Positions 30,660 through 43,000 of a stretch of DNA of 64,000 nt are shown here, piece by piece; position 1 is the first letter of the stretch, and the number at the start of each line of letters is the position of its first letter. The notes below the pieces were generated by a model that did not search any database, had not been told where the DNA came from, and was given only the letters and a program-made list of their open reading frames with translations. Location: positions 508,970-572,969 of the forward strand of contig JAMWET010001098.1 of the NCBI GenBank assembly GCA_024036415.1, given 5' to 3'. The translations under genes and the position numbers were made by a program. The DNA is from Prochilodus magdalenae. Its lineage: Eukaryota > Chordata > Actinopteri > Characiformes > Prochilodontidae.

Positions 30660-31130
30660 ATACACACATATATACACTGAATCACTGAAACACCGTCATA
30701 TACCGCACAACTGAGTAACTGAATATAATTTCTAGTATGTAAAAGTGAAGTGTGCTCACCCTTTGTGGGGTTGTTTCACACCTCCAAAATTTAGTCTCAG
30801 GTCTGGATACTGGGGTGGTCAGTCCATTGTTCTGAAAAGACCGCCAGCTTCTTGGTTTGATTGGCAAAGTCTTTTTTTTCTTTTTTGTCTATTTTCTTCT
30901 CTTAGTAACAGCTTCTTGACAACCACACATCCTTTCAGACTCGTTAAGTGTCTTATCACTGTGGAAGGATAGACCGAAATAAGAGCAAGTGTGGAACTCG
31001 ATGTTTCACTCTCCAAAAGGTGAAAGCCTTAAGTGCTGTTTTTCTGAAGGTGACAGCTTAGGTGGTCTACCAGGTATTACATGGTTGTTATGAGTCCCAT
31101 TTCCCATCACTTTCAATCCCGTTTTTTGAA
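30660..31130 (-). mobile_element. Decayed Tc1-like transposon copy
   Basis: On the minus strand the frame around 30790-30825 reads LTTPVSRPETKFWRCE, a heavily mutated equivalent of the DHPQSPDLNIIENVW region. Blocks such as cacatcctttcagac (30925) and catggttgttatgagtccca (31081) match, in reverse, the copies at 44.3-44.8 kb and 50.05 kb. No intact frame and no complete termini. Confidence 0.6.
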
Positions 31131-32279
31131 CTACAGGTTTATAAACTCGTCCACTTATTTTCTTTGGACTGAATATGGATTACTTCATATTTAATCACCT
31201 TATAAATTCATCCTCACAAATAAATCCCTTGTGATTAATAGCTGTTTTGACTGAAAACTAAATAACTGAAAGGTGGTCTCGGACTGTTGCCCTGTACTGT
31301 ACTTTGTGCGTGTTGCTCACAGAAGCTGCAGTTTTGTCTGTCGTTTTGTACACTCCTTTTTGAACACGTTTTCTTAAGTAAGAGTATGTGTCATAAGCAC
31401 ATCTATTTGAAGTTGCTTAACAGCCGAACTCGGATTGAGGCATGTCTGTGAGGAGTTAGGCATGCTGTTTGCACAATGCTAATGAGAGTAGAGAAGCTCC
31501 TATCGCTTAGGCTTCAGCGCAGAAGTAAAGAAGCAAACTTTGCACACGGAGAATGTTTGCTTTAAACTTGGTTGTGGAACAGAAGCAGAGAGGCAGATGA
31601 GGGGGCGTAAAGCTTCTGGCCGCCCCCGGTGCAGCAGATGGGTGCTGTTTGATCCACAGGTGGGTCTCTTGTGACACAACAGCGCTGCACCTCTGAGGCG
31701 CAAGCTGATCCTGCTCTTTCTCCTCGCGCTCCTGCTCCGGTTACAGCACGAGGTTGGCGTGGGTGGCTACGGCCGGAAGCTCCGTCCAACAGCCACGGGG
31801 CTGATGTTCAGGTGTGCAACCGATCCCTCACAATTAACACTTTTGAAGGCTCATGGGGCTGCACAGAGAGGTAACTTGACCGAATTCGGAGATGGCCCTC
31901 GTGTCGCTGTGAAACTAAGTCTGTTCTTTTTTTAGACGTCATTTCCGCCTCTCTAGGCTTCTCTGTGTTATGGACGGTGCATATGCTGTGACAGCGTCAA
32001 AGGGGATCGATTTCCTGTACAGTGTGACTAAGCGTGCTGATTAGGTGTTCAAGTCCCCTTTTCATGTTCTAGTGGTCGGTATCTTCTCCTCAAAGATCAA
32101 AGGCCTGGTGTAATACAATATACGGTACGTGTGCTGTATTAATGGACCTATTTATCCATGCATCCAAGCACCCCCTTCATCATCTGAATGGATGGCATTA
32201 TGGGTGAAAAAGAGCTTGAAAAATGATCTACATCACATGCTGAGATATAGCTGGCAAATCACCACTTTCTGCAGTGCTT

Positions 32280-32560
32280 CAAGCCACTTTGGGCAACTTT
32301 TTACATAGATAACACCACAACATAAAGGACCAGAAGAGAAAAAAACTATCGCAACAAAAATTGGTTTCAGTTTTAAACAAGGCAGCACAATGGATAGCAA
32401 AGCATACTAAACTTGTGATGGGAGTGAATGGGAAACAACTTTTTTCCAAGGAATGTTGGCCATTTCTGATAGCCCATTGTTTGGGAATACATTAGATAAA
32501 GGAAAACTGGACTTTTAAAACGAGGTCAAAAAGGACAAAACTGGAGACACAAGGCATAAA
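32280..32560. repeat. Possible diverged interspersed-repeat fragment
   Basis: Contains gtgaatgggaaacaac, ggccatttctgatagcccat and ggacaaaactggagacac, in the same order as the 9.4-kb and 11.0-kb fragments but strongly diverged. Confidence 0.4.
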
Positions 32561-33084
32561 AGTGACTGGCGACTTTACACCAATCTGAAGCGCAAACACA
32601 TCTCAGCTTAGTCCTCCTTACTTTCAGCACATTGATAGTACACTGACACATTCCAGGGAACGTTCCAGCTGCCGTTATCTATAAGCTCCTGTTCGAATGC
32701 GATGTTTGCTCACCATGTACAATTAAACTGCGCTAAATAAACCTTCCTTTAAGGATGATATTTTTAGATGCCTCTCTCCTCTCAGAAGTCACCGCTGAGG
32801 ACCTTAAGATTTTCCCCTCACTTCAATTACCTATTGATGAGAGGGCTTCCCTGCTCTGGCTCTGCCATGGAAAAAGGATGTCTGGTTTGCTTTTAAGATG
32901 TCTCAGAAACGAAGCTCTGTGGTCGGATCTGAGGAGCCCGTGCATGCAACAGAAGCTGCCTTTTTAATTCCCGGCTTAGGTTCCCTCAATTACTGCATAT
33001 GGATATTTTGGAATAGGTCTGGATCTTGAGTCATCAGCTTCATTAAGCCATCTTCTCTGCTTTCATCAACCTCTAGTTTAGGTG

Positions 33085-33089
<5 letters not shown>

Positions 33090-33143
<54 letters not shown>

Positions 33144-33148
33144 GTCTC

Positions 33149-33202
<54 letters not shown>
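33090..33202. repeat. (TC)n microsatellite
   Basis: About 113 bp of TC dinucleotides with a few TG interruptions. Polypurine/polypyrimidine runs of this length can form triplex (H-DNA) structure. Confidence 0.97.
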
Positions 33203-33207
<5 letters not shown>

Positions 33208-33659
33208 CAGTTTCTCTAAATGATAATTGCTACCATGGAATAATTGTCAATACTTGGGTTTGATTCTGATAGACAGAGAGAAAATAAGCAGCAGAATGTG
33301 CCCCGGAGAGTCTTGCCACACATGTTGACGATTATTCCACACCCATCTGCAAAGTTACAGAAGAATGTTTTCTAGCTAATTAAATCCAAATCTTTTTTAA
33401 TGCTGGAGCCTGAATGAATTTAAATGTGTGTGTATGCATGTTCGGTCTGTCCATGTGTGCATGCCAAAGAGGAGGCTACTGTAGATGAGTTTTCAGTGAA
33501 TCTATTCGGGGAATGTATGATACGGATTATGAATTTGAACCCCAGTTCTCTCTGATAGCTAAAAAATCTGCCTAATAAATCTGTGTACTTTAGCCTTTTT
33601 TTAATGATACGGGAAATGGATGAATTGTGGTCTGTATTAATTTGCTCATTTTATAGCTA

Positions 33660-34790
33660 TTATGTTTAAAGCTTAATAGTTTCTGACTAATTCACAGTAG
33701 TTACTCACTAAGTATTATTATAATACAGTACTTACTGAATAAATCACAGCAGAGTATTTTAGGTTTAATTACTAGTAAATAAGGATTAATAAAAGTGAAA
33801 TCCTAATGCTTATAGCTACTGCATATGTAGCATCATATTTACAATATCTACTATGCTATTAGTACTTAGTGCTAGTTACTAAGTAACTAAATGAGAGTAG
33901 TAGGGTGGTAGTACTGCAAGTGTGACAGAATAATAGTTACTGACAACTTAATAACCACAATGTTTATAAAACAGTAAATACTAAATCATGTACAGTAACT
34001 ACTGTGCAAGGAAGATAGTTGTTACAGTGTACCCGAGTACATAGTAATGTTGTAGTAATGGTAATCCAGTAGTTAGTGAGTCACTGATTATAGAATAATC
34101 ATCCTAAAGTCACAACATCTATAGTTATTTTACTGTATTTACAATACAGTAGTTAATTTTCTGCTGTATATTTATGATGGAATAATAAGCACAAAGTCCT
34201 CACTAGGAGCTACATTTATAACCCTGTAGCTACTGAATCATTTACAAGAAGAACTTAGTAAGTACATCGCCAATAAAACAGTAGTTACCTAACCCTAATC
34301 CTGGGCAGTAATTACTATGTAATGAAACTAGTCATTACAAAGTAACTGAGTAATGTGAGTAGTGATGTAGTTACTGAGTTACTGTATGTTAATAGTAATG
34401 CAGTAGTAATGCAATGTAAAGGCTTAATAGAATAATCATACTGAAGTCACACTTATTGTATTTATGATATAGTAGTTAATACTGTACCGCAAACTTTGAC
34501 ATCATGAGCATTGATTATTTTCACGCTCATAACTACATTTATAACACTGCAGTTACTGAATAATGTACATTAATTACATAGTAACTACTATGCTTATAAA
34601 ACAGTAGTAACAAACAGTAACTACTACGTAACAAATAGTGGTTGCAGAGTAACTGAGTAACGTAAGTCGTAGTGTAGTAGTTATTAGGATTAATGATTAA
34701 CTGTATCACCTTTATTGCTACCATTTTTATAACGATGTGGTTACATAATAATAGTGCATGATATTAATTACTGAATAGTAAAGGGTATTC
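33660..34790. repeat. Degenerate tandem array, unit about 310-340 bp
   Basis: Dense in words such as gtagttact and agtaactac. The landmark ataaaacagta occurs at 33966, 34273 and 34596 (spacing 307 and 323), each time followed by agtaactac-like words. A second landmark, tagaataatcat, occurs at 34091 and 34428 (spacing 337). This supports about three diverged copies of a unit that itself grew from a shorter TAGTTACT-like motif. No coding potential seen. Confidence 0.7.
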
Positions 34791-36149
34791 AAAGCAAGAG
34801 GACATTAGATGCTGCTGGTGCAGATTTTGCCTTTGATTAGGAGCGATCAGAGGCGGCGCATTTGCACACATCTGCAACAGCCCTAAACGTAGCGTGTTAT
34901 CGTTCCTCAGGCGCTAAGCTTCCCGCCAGGCCGCTCTCATCCCTCTGTGCTCTCACCCCAGAGACGGCGGAGAGGGGCAGAGGTTAACATGGTAATAGGG
35001 GGTGCTGATTGCTACAAGTGCTTCTCTGGCTGTGGCCTCGCAAAGGGAAGTGTGCAGCACGCGCAGCGCAGGGAGCACAGCTGTGTTTGGAGACTAGACG
35101 CTTTGACTTATTCAAAGCTGCCCTGAAACATTTCTCTTGGAGGGGATATGCAAACCCATAGATCAAGCACGGCAAACGGGCTTTTTTGCCTGTTCCCCCT
35201 GCAGTCTTGACATGGGAAAGTCATATTTCTTTACGCACAATAAAGACGTGCGCCGCGTTTGTGTATTTTGTATTTAATCGCATAATAGTTTTCACATTGT
35301 GAGTCTCTGTCTCTTCTTTTGTATCCTCTCTTGGCACCTCTCTCAATTAAAAAAAAGATTTATATGACTTCTAACTGTGTATAACCAGCTATGTGTTTAA
35401 TGCTATGATCATTTGATCACACACTGTTTGTCTTTGGAGTGAGTAGTAAATCTGACAAAATCTTTCAAAACAGATGCAAGTAGTAGAGATGAAAGTTTAG
35501 AAATGAACCGGTCCCCTCATCCAATGCGCTGGATGGATTCTCAAGACGTTGAGACGTTCATCATCATTTCTTTTGCTCCAGAAGTGTTTGGGAAGTTGGA
35601 GAGATACTGTTTTGGTTTCCCAGCATAAACACAACCGTGCACTATTATGTCCAGGGCTCTTTCTGACCTTGGTCAGCCCCAGTGTGGACATCCACACAGC
35701 TTTTCATCTGGACAGGTCACTGACTGAAGTGCAACCACTAATCCAGCAGATCATGTCAGCCAGTTCCATACGTTGCTTTCATATTCTGCTCTGTTTCTCT
35801 GCTCATCTATAAACGTGCACAGCATGCCGAGGGAATGTTTACATTTGACGGAAATCTCTTTTGAGCGCCCCGTTTTTTCCTCTTGACATCGCTCCACAAG
35901 CGCAGCCTTAAGTTGTACAAACATGATGGCCCTTTGCAAATGTTTGCAAATACATGTGCAACATAAACGCTCCTCAGGGAAGAGGATATACTGTGCACTG
36001 TATATGTATATATACGTATAAATGTCCTTGATATACAGTGTCACCATACAGGACCAATCAGGCCTTCCTTATGTACCCACTGAACTCTGACCCCACAACA
36101 AGGAGCTTCTGGCCACAGTGATTTTTACTTGACATAAAATAGCACTTAC

Positions 36150-36207
36150 CCCAGAAGAAGTTTTGCTGGCAAGAAGTCATTGAGCTGAAGAGGCTGTTGG
36201 ATGCCAT
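36150..36207 (-). CDS. runx2: runx2 P1 first coding exon (MASNS N-terminus)
   Basis: Read leftward from ATG at 36207-36205, the exon encodes [19 protein letters not shown] plus the first base of the next codon. It ends exactly at donor GTAAGT (36149-36144). As I remember it, mammalian RUNX2 P1 begins [20 protein letters not shown], three differences in 20 positions. RUNX1 and RUNX3 P1 peptides differ (MASDSIFESF and MASNSIFDSF types). This fixes the gene as runx2. The split codon G|AT joins to the exon beginning at 12437 to give aspartate in frame. It is the N-terminus of the bone-type isoform made from the distal promoter. Confidence 0.96.
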
Positions 36208-36560
36208 CGCCACCACCAACGGTCACTCCGTGGACAAATTTTGTTTCTCTATGGTTTCGATGACCTTTGCGGTGTCCTCAACTTACGGAGCGTGCATCAT
36301 CGTGCCAGGAGGAAATGCGGAGAGGAGAAAAAAAAACAACATCCACAAGAATTGCGTTTGCGTTTTCAACTATTTTCATGACCACAAGTAATGACCAGGT
36401 CTACAAAAAGGAGAAAAAAATGTCCCCTCACTGGGAGAGGATGGAGCCAAGCTCTCTGCATTGGAAGAGTGCGGTTGAAGCGTACTTACTGGCTGCTGAG
36501 GTCCTTAAGCCCAAAGCTGACCCGCGACAATTAACCATTTACACGCCGCCGGGAGCACCG
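36208..36560 (-). promoter_or_regulatory. runx2: runx2 P1 5' untranslated region (probable)
   Basis: It lies directly upstream of the P1 start codon. The 36208-36285 part (minus-strand words CCGCAAAGGTCATCGAAACC and TCCACGGAGTGACC) looks very like the mammalian RUNX2 P1 5' UTR as I remember it, so it is probably conserved; this needs alignment. A five-codon upstream ORF (ATG at 36300, stop ending at 36283) is present. The exact transcription start is unknown. Confidence 0.65.
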
Positions 36561-36670
36561 TGTGAAAAAGCCTTAAGCCGAACTTCTGTGGTTCTGTGGT
36601 TGCTCGGGAGGTGAGCGGAGCCTTCACACAAAACCCAAAAAGGCACAAGCTTTAAAAAATCTGTCTTTTT
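36561..36670 (-). promoter_or_regulatory. runx2: runx2 P1 proximal promoter
   Basis: On the minus strand this reads TTTAAAGCTTGTGCCTTTTTG, then TTGTGTGAAGGCT, then tandem AACCACA motifs. The order resembles the mammalian RUNX2 P1 proximal promoter from memory: a TTTAAAGCTTTTGC-like element, a TTGTGTGAATGCTT-like element, then AACCACAGAACCACA. No wider TATA box is evident. Boundaries are approximate. Confidence 0.7.
36587..36601 (-). promoter_or_regulatory. runx2: Tandem RUNX binding sites in the P1 promoter
   Basis: The minus strand reads AACCACAGAACCACA: two perfect RUNX sites (AACCACA), 8 bp apart start to start, about 380 bp upstream of the P1 ATG. RUNX family promoters are known to carry such sites for auto- or cross-regulation. 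Direct sequence match; function inferred. Confidence 0.85.
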
Positions 36671-38869
36671 TTTCCTCCCTTCAAAACGCTGTCACTGGAG
36701 AGAGGCAGGGTCACATGCTCGTGACATCACTGGAGCACCAGCACGGTTGAGTGGGCCAGCTTACTGCTGTGGCTTTCTTGCACTCTGTCTCTCTCTCTCT
36801 CTCCCTCTCTCTCTTCTCCCCCCTTCCTGCTCTCCCTCTGTTTTTCTTCTTGCGGAGACGCGTGGTTCGGCAGCTCTTCCTGGCACTCTGGGGGGAAGCT
36901 GTGGAGAGGGAGGGGCTGGAGAGGGGACTGATGGAGCCTCTTCAGCTCCCCTGAGTCATGAGCGCTTTGGAGGGGGGCGCGAGCACACTCCAGCTTCCCC
37001 GCTGCGTATGGGACGACTGCACGGGACGCTGTTGCTGCAGTTCCTGCCCACACTCTTTCCTCCACCTACTCGCTCTTTCCGCCTTCCTCCCTGTGCGCTC
37101 CTTTCCAGTGTTGCCGGGTGGCATGCTGTAGCCTGTCACTGCCGTCATGACTGAGGTGGGCTGAGGACAGCACCCAGAGCTTGGAGCAATGTCCTGGGCC
37201 TGGAATATCCTTACTCTGCACATTTTATTCTTTGCCCAGGTCTACACTCCTAAACAAAATCAAGGTTCCTGGGACAGTTCGATAGAAGGTGCCCTAAGGA
37301 ACCTTGCCACTGATGGTAAATAAGAACTGTAGGTTGTAGATCAGTAGGTTAAAAACTCCTTGAACCTGGGATTTCATTATGCACGTTTATGAGTAATTCA
37401 GTAACTACTCTAAACTGTAAGTGAGCTCTTATGCATGAATGGGTTCAATTGAATAGAAGAACCAGCTTTCAGTGAATGGTTCCTAAAAGAAGTGCTTCTA
37501 TAAATATGATGTGAGTGTGAAGAACCTTTGAAAGAACGGCTAGGCCTAAATTAGTTAAAGAAAGGACTTGTTAACCTGTTGAACTTAAAGCTTATTCCTC
37601 AGTTATTCATATTAAGCCTTTATAACTAATTTGTAATTCAGTTATATGTTAAACATATGTTATAAATTCATTGGTAACGTCTACAGAATGTAAGTTATGT
37701 TCATTCACTGGGTCATTCTTTAAGGAACCATTTTTACCAATAGAGCATGTGAGCCTGAGGAACGTTTTTTAAGGTTGAAGGAGTTTCACATAACGTAAAA
37801 GTCCTATAAGTTTTTCCTAGAACTGTACATCCAACCCAGAAACCATTTAGTAACTTTTATTTCTTACCAGTTGATAAGAGCTATGAATGCACTGATCCTT
37901 AGGATTTAACCCCTAAGTATAGAGAGTAATTGATGTATTTTTGCTATTCATATGTAATTACACAATTACATGTTTAATTACATAGTTGCATACAGGAATA
38001 CTTTGGATTATATTGGATTTACATTGGCTATCGACAGAGACTAAATTTGACTTTGTTCTGTCTGCTTTAATGACAACTGCTTTAATGTTTTTTTTATGCA
38101 CAACAATAATGTTGTAATAAACCCTCTTATATTCTACAAACACAATAATATTAATGAGTAAAAGTGTATCTGCCATTTTTGAGAGAATGTGGGATTGTTT
38201 AAATGAGCTACACATCAGAAATAATGTCAAACTGGACCACTGGAGAGTCAATGGGTTTTGAAGTTTTGTTATTGCCCACAGTACACTGACGTTTAAGGAA
38301 GGGTTCATCAGTGGTTAAGTTGGATTGTAATTGTTAGAACCAAGAAGACACTGTACGGTGCAGGGTACTGTGCAGTTTATCCCAGTGCATGATCAGTCTG
38401 AACTGTGAGCATTTTCCTTTTCTCCACTGTTCTCGACTACTTGTCTCTCTTTTGCTTATTCATAAAGGCCTACACAAACAAAACAAGGGGCTTTGCGGTG
38501 AAGCTAGTATCTCCCTGAGTGTGCATATGTGTGTGTTTGGAGAGTCAGTTTCTCTGGTCTGTGACAGGCTCTTACTAAGGCAGGAGATGTAGAAGATTCC
38601 TGTTAGAGGCAGTAAATCATGCCTACCTGTGTGTGTGTGGTGCGTGTCGGGAGAAGAAGAGAAGGCGGGAGCTATTCATCCCTGAAACTGCAGGCTTATT
38701 ATACAGCTATTCATCTTAATGACTTATTATTAAGTAACTACTTGGGCTGTAAATCTCAGACTTCACAATGATTTAATGCAACTGAGATTCTTCAAGAAAC
38801 AACTGAATGATTCAAATCTCAAATTTCTCCATGCTTTGTTTTTGCATGATTCAGAATTGAATTTAGAGC
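36671..38869. other. Sequence upstream of runx2 P1
   Basis: A CT-rich tract at 36779-36835 lies just upstream of P1 and may be part of the promoter region. Positions 36840-37150 are GC-richer, with overlapping open frames on both strands that show no recognisable domain. Positions 37240-37880 carry GGTTC/GAACC-type repeats. Positions 37900-38869 show no gene. Confidence 0.5.
37240..37880. repeat. Scattered GGTTC/GAACC-rich repeat stretch
   Basis: Words such as aaggttcc, aaggaacc, gaagaacctttgaaagaac, ggttcctaaaagaag and aaggaaccatttttacc recur at irregular spacing in both orientations. The same kind of sequence recurs at 46180-47370 and its mirror 54940-56140. Probably an old MITE-like or tandem repeat; unit length not resolved. 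Confidence 0.5.
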
Positions 38870-41800
38870 TACACTGACTACACTAAACTACATTAAACGA
38901 TACTGAACTACACCAAACTACACTGAACCACACTGAACTAAACTGAATTATAAAAATCTCCACTAAACTACACTGAACTACACTGATCTAAACTGAACTA
39001 TAATAACCTACACTAAACTACACTGAACCACACTGAACTAAACTGAATTATAAAAATCTACACTAAACTACACTGAACTACACTGATCTAAACTAAACTA
39101 TAATAACCTACACTAAACTACACTGAACCAAACTGAACTATAATAACCCACACTAAACAACACTGAACCACACTGAACTGTACTGAACTATAATGACCTA
39201 CACTGAACTACACTGATCTAAACTGAACTATAATAACCTACACTAAACTACACTGAACTACACTGATCTAAACTGAACTATAATAACCTACACTAAACTA
39301 CACTGAACTACACTGATCTAAACTGAACTATAATAACCTACACTAAACTACACTGAACTACACTGATCTAAACTGAACTATAGTAACCTTCACTAAACTG
39401 CACTGAACCAAACTGAACTATAATAACCTACCCTAAACTACACTGAACTACACTGATATAAACTGAACTATAATAACCTACACTAAACTACACTGAACCA
39501 AACTGAACTATAATAACCTACCCTAAACTACACTGAACTACACTGATATAAACTGAACTATAATAACCTACACTAAACTACACTGAACTACACTGATCTA
39601 AACTGAACTATAATAACCTACACTAAACTACACTGAACTACACTGATCTAAACTGAACTATAATAACCTACACTAAACTACACTGGACTACACTGATCTA
39701 AACTAAACTATAATAACCTACACTAAACTACACTGAGCTATAATAACCTACACTGAACTACACTGATCTAAACTGAACTATAATAACCTACACTTAACTA
39801 CACTGAACTAAACTAAACTATAATAACCTACACTAAACTACACTGAACCACACGGATCTAAACTGAACTATAATAACCTACACTAAACTACACTGAACTA
39901 CACTGATCTAAAGTGAACTATAATAACCTACACTAAACTACACTGAACTACACAGGACTATGCTAACTACACTAAACTACACTGATCTAAACTGAACTAT
40001 AATAACCTACACTAAACTACACTGATCTAAACTGAACTATAATAACCTACACTGAACTACACTGATCTAAACTGAACTATAATAACCTACACTAAACTAC
40101 ACTGAACTAAACTGAACTATAATAACCTACACTAAACTACACTGAACTACACTGATCTAAAGTGAACTATAATAACCTACACTAAACTACACTGAACTAA
40201 ACTGAACTATAATAACCTACACTGAACTACACTGAACTAAACTTAACTATAATAACCTACACTAAACTACACTGAACTAAACTGAACTATAATAACCTAC
40301 ACTAAACTACACTGATCTAAACTGAACTATAATAACCTACACTAAGCTACACTGATCTATACTGAACTATAATAACCTACACTGAACTAAACTGAACTGT
40401 AATAACCTACACTAAACAACACCGAACTAAACTGAACTATAATAACCTACACTAAACTACACTGGACTGTGCTAACTACACTGAACTATACTGAACTACA
40501 CCACACTACACTGAACCACACAGAACTATACTGAACTATAATAACCCACACTAAACTGCACTGAACTGTACTGCATCACACTCAGCTATACTGAACTACA
40601 CTGAACTACACAATACAATGCTGAACTACACTGAACCACACTTAACTATACTCAACTGAAATGAACTACACTGAACCACACTGAACTAAACTGAACTATA
40701 CAGAACTACACTGAACTATAATAACCTACACTAAACTACACTGAACTACACGGGACTATGCTAACTACACTAAACTACACTGATCTAAACTGAACTATAA
40801 TAACCTACACTAAACTACACTGAATCACACTGAACTAAACTGAACTATAATAACCTACACTGAACTACACTGAACTACACTGGACTATGCTAACTACACT
40901 AAACTACACTGATCTAAACTGAACTATAATAACCTACACTAAACTACACTGATCTAAACTGAACTATAATAACCTACACTAAACTACACTGAACTATACT
41001 GAACTATAATAACCTACACTAAACTACACTGAACTAAACTGAACTATAATAACCTACACTAAACTACACTGAACTACACTGGACTATGGACTACTGATCT
41101 AAACTATAACTACACTAAACTACACTGACCTACACTAAACTACTGATCTATACTGAACTATAATAACCTACACTAAACTACACTGAACTAAACTGAACTA
41201 TAATAACTAAACTACACTAAACTACACTGGACTATGCTACTCACTGACACTGAACTATAATAATACTAAACTACACTGATCTAAAACTGAAACTATAATA
41301 ACTACACTACAGACACTATACTGAACTATAATAACCCACACTAAAACTGCATGCTGAACTGTACTGAACTACACCACACTCAGCTATACTGAACTATAAT
41401 ACACTAAAATAACTGCACTGAACTACACACACTACTATACTGAACTACACTGAACTACACAATACACTACAACTGAAACACTACCACACTCAACTGAAAT
41501 GAACTACACTGAACCACACTGAACTAAACTGAACTATACGGAACTACACTGAACTACACTGAACCATCCTAAACTAAACTAAATTGGACTAAACTAGACT
41601 AAACTATCTTGAACTAAACTGAACTACACTGGACCATACTGAACTATATTGAACTGCACTGAACTATAGTGAACTAGACTGAATTAAACGAAACTATACT
41701 AAACTATACTGACCTATACTGAAATATACTAAACTACAAGGAACCATACAAAACCACACTGAATAATACAGAACTAAACTGAACTACACTGAACTATACT

Positions 41801-41890
41801 GAACTACACTGAAGTATACTGAACTATACTGTACTACACTGAACTACACTAAACCACCCTGAACTAAGCTGACCCAGACTGAACTAGACT
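38870..41890 (+). repeat. Pentamer/decamer satellite with 50-bp higher-order repeat (left arm)
   Basis: About 3.0 kb built from decamers such as cactgaacta, cactaaacta, cactgatcta, aactgaacta and taataaccta. In the cleanest parts (for example 39180-39400 and 39580-39720) five decamers in fixed order make a 50-bp higher-order unit. A more irregular segment containing 'ctgcactgaactgtactg' and 'cacactcagctatactgaac' occurs twice (near 40530-40720 and 41320-41540). Positions 41080-41480 contain many small irregularities. No coding or CRISPR-like features. Confidence 0.95.
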
Positions 41891-42199
41891 GTTACTGTAC
41901 TGGTGTACAGTAGTGGAATATGAAGCCTTATAACAATACATCAAATTAATTTATATTAATGTTTAAAAATAGTCTGGGTCTTTCTTTTTGGTGGAAAAAT
42001 GAATGTAATATATGGTATTTATCTGTCCGGTATTTCAGCAATCAACTTTAAAAAAAAAAAAAAAAGTTTCAACTAATAATAACTAAGACTACACATTATT
42101 TAGTAATGACTATTAGTAGGTAGTTTTATTTTAGTATTATTAGACATAGTTGTAATAAATTAATTAGTAACTATGAAAAGTTTTGTTATGACTAAAAAA

Positions 42200-43000
42200 T
42201 GTAATAACTTTACTAAGTAGAATTTTTTAGCAGTTACTCTGAATTATTTAGTAATTCACCAATATTTTTTGTGTCTACTGTTTAACTACTGTAGATTAGT
42301 AACAACATATAATTAGTGATTAACAGAAGCATGTACTATCAGTTTTCATTATCTACTATGAATTATTCAGTACCCCCTATGAATTATTCATTATCGCCTA
42401 TGAATTATTCAGTATATACTACGAACTATTCAGTAACATCTATCAATTATTCAGCAGCCCATATTAATTATTCAGTATTTGCTATTAATTATTCAGAAAC
42501 TGCAATTAATTATTCAGCAACAGTTGTGATTTATCAGTAACACCTATAAATTATAGCCTTAGCCTATGAATGCTATGAATTATTTAGTGACTGTTATGAT
42601 TTTTTCAGTAACTGCTACAAATTGTTCATTAATTGCTATATATTTTTAGTACACCTATAAATTATTCATATATACTATGAATTATGCAGTATCTACTATG
42701 AATTATTCTGTAACAGCTATAGTTTTTTTCAGTAAAACATATAAACTCATATTCAATACATGCTATACATTTTTCAGAACCTATATGAATAATTTGGCAT
42801 CTGTTATATATTATTCACTAACAACTATGAATATTTTAGTAATACTATGTATCATTTAGTAATTATGATAACATGTGCACTGACTACTATGATTTAGTCA
42901 AAGCTTATTTAATTCAGCATCAACTATGAAATCCTTTTTCTACTATTAAATATACCGTATCTACTACAAATTATTCAGCACAGATTATTCAGCCATTGCT
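42200..43000 (+). repeat. 21-bp minisatellite, degenerate (left arm)
   Basis: The unit resembles ctatgaattattcagtaac plus about two bases. It is regular at 42350-42540 and increasingly degenerate to about 43000. Because 21 is a multiple of three, one frame stays open and would read seven-residue repeats (xNYSxxx). This is a repeat by-product; I see no gene context. Confidence 0.85.

Larger units (their letters stand above)
30379..36149 (-). other. runx2: runx2 P1-P2 intron, right part
   Basis: Runs from the Tc1 element to the P1 donor (GTAAGT, 36149-36144). It contains an interspersed-repeat fragment (30390-30600), a CA run (30606-30637), a decayed Tc1-like copy (30660-31130), a long TC microsatellite (33090-33202) and a degenerate tandem array (33660-34790). 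The moderately GC-rich patch at 31500-31880 and the stretch 34800-36140 show no gene I can support. Confidence 0.7.

Noticed and set aside
32755..32967. 70-codon plus-strand frame
   Set aside because: No recognisable domain, no splice or start context, and no relation to Supt3h.
36267..37223. Overlapping open frames of 64-135 codons around and upstream of P1
   Set aside because: Low-complexity serine/leucine/proline content from the CT-rich promoter region; frames overlap on both strands; the P1 exon lies on the minus strand.
38870..41890. CRISPR-like array
   Set aside because: Repeats are contiguous with no unique spacers; it is a satellite.
42316..42540. 74-codon repeat protein
   Set aside because: By-product of a 21-bp minisatellite; the mirror copy is disrupted and there is no gene context.
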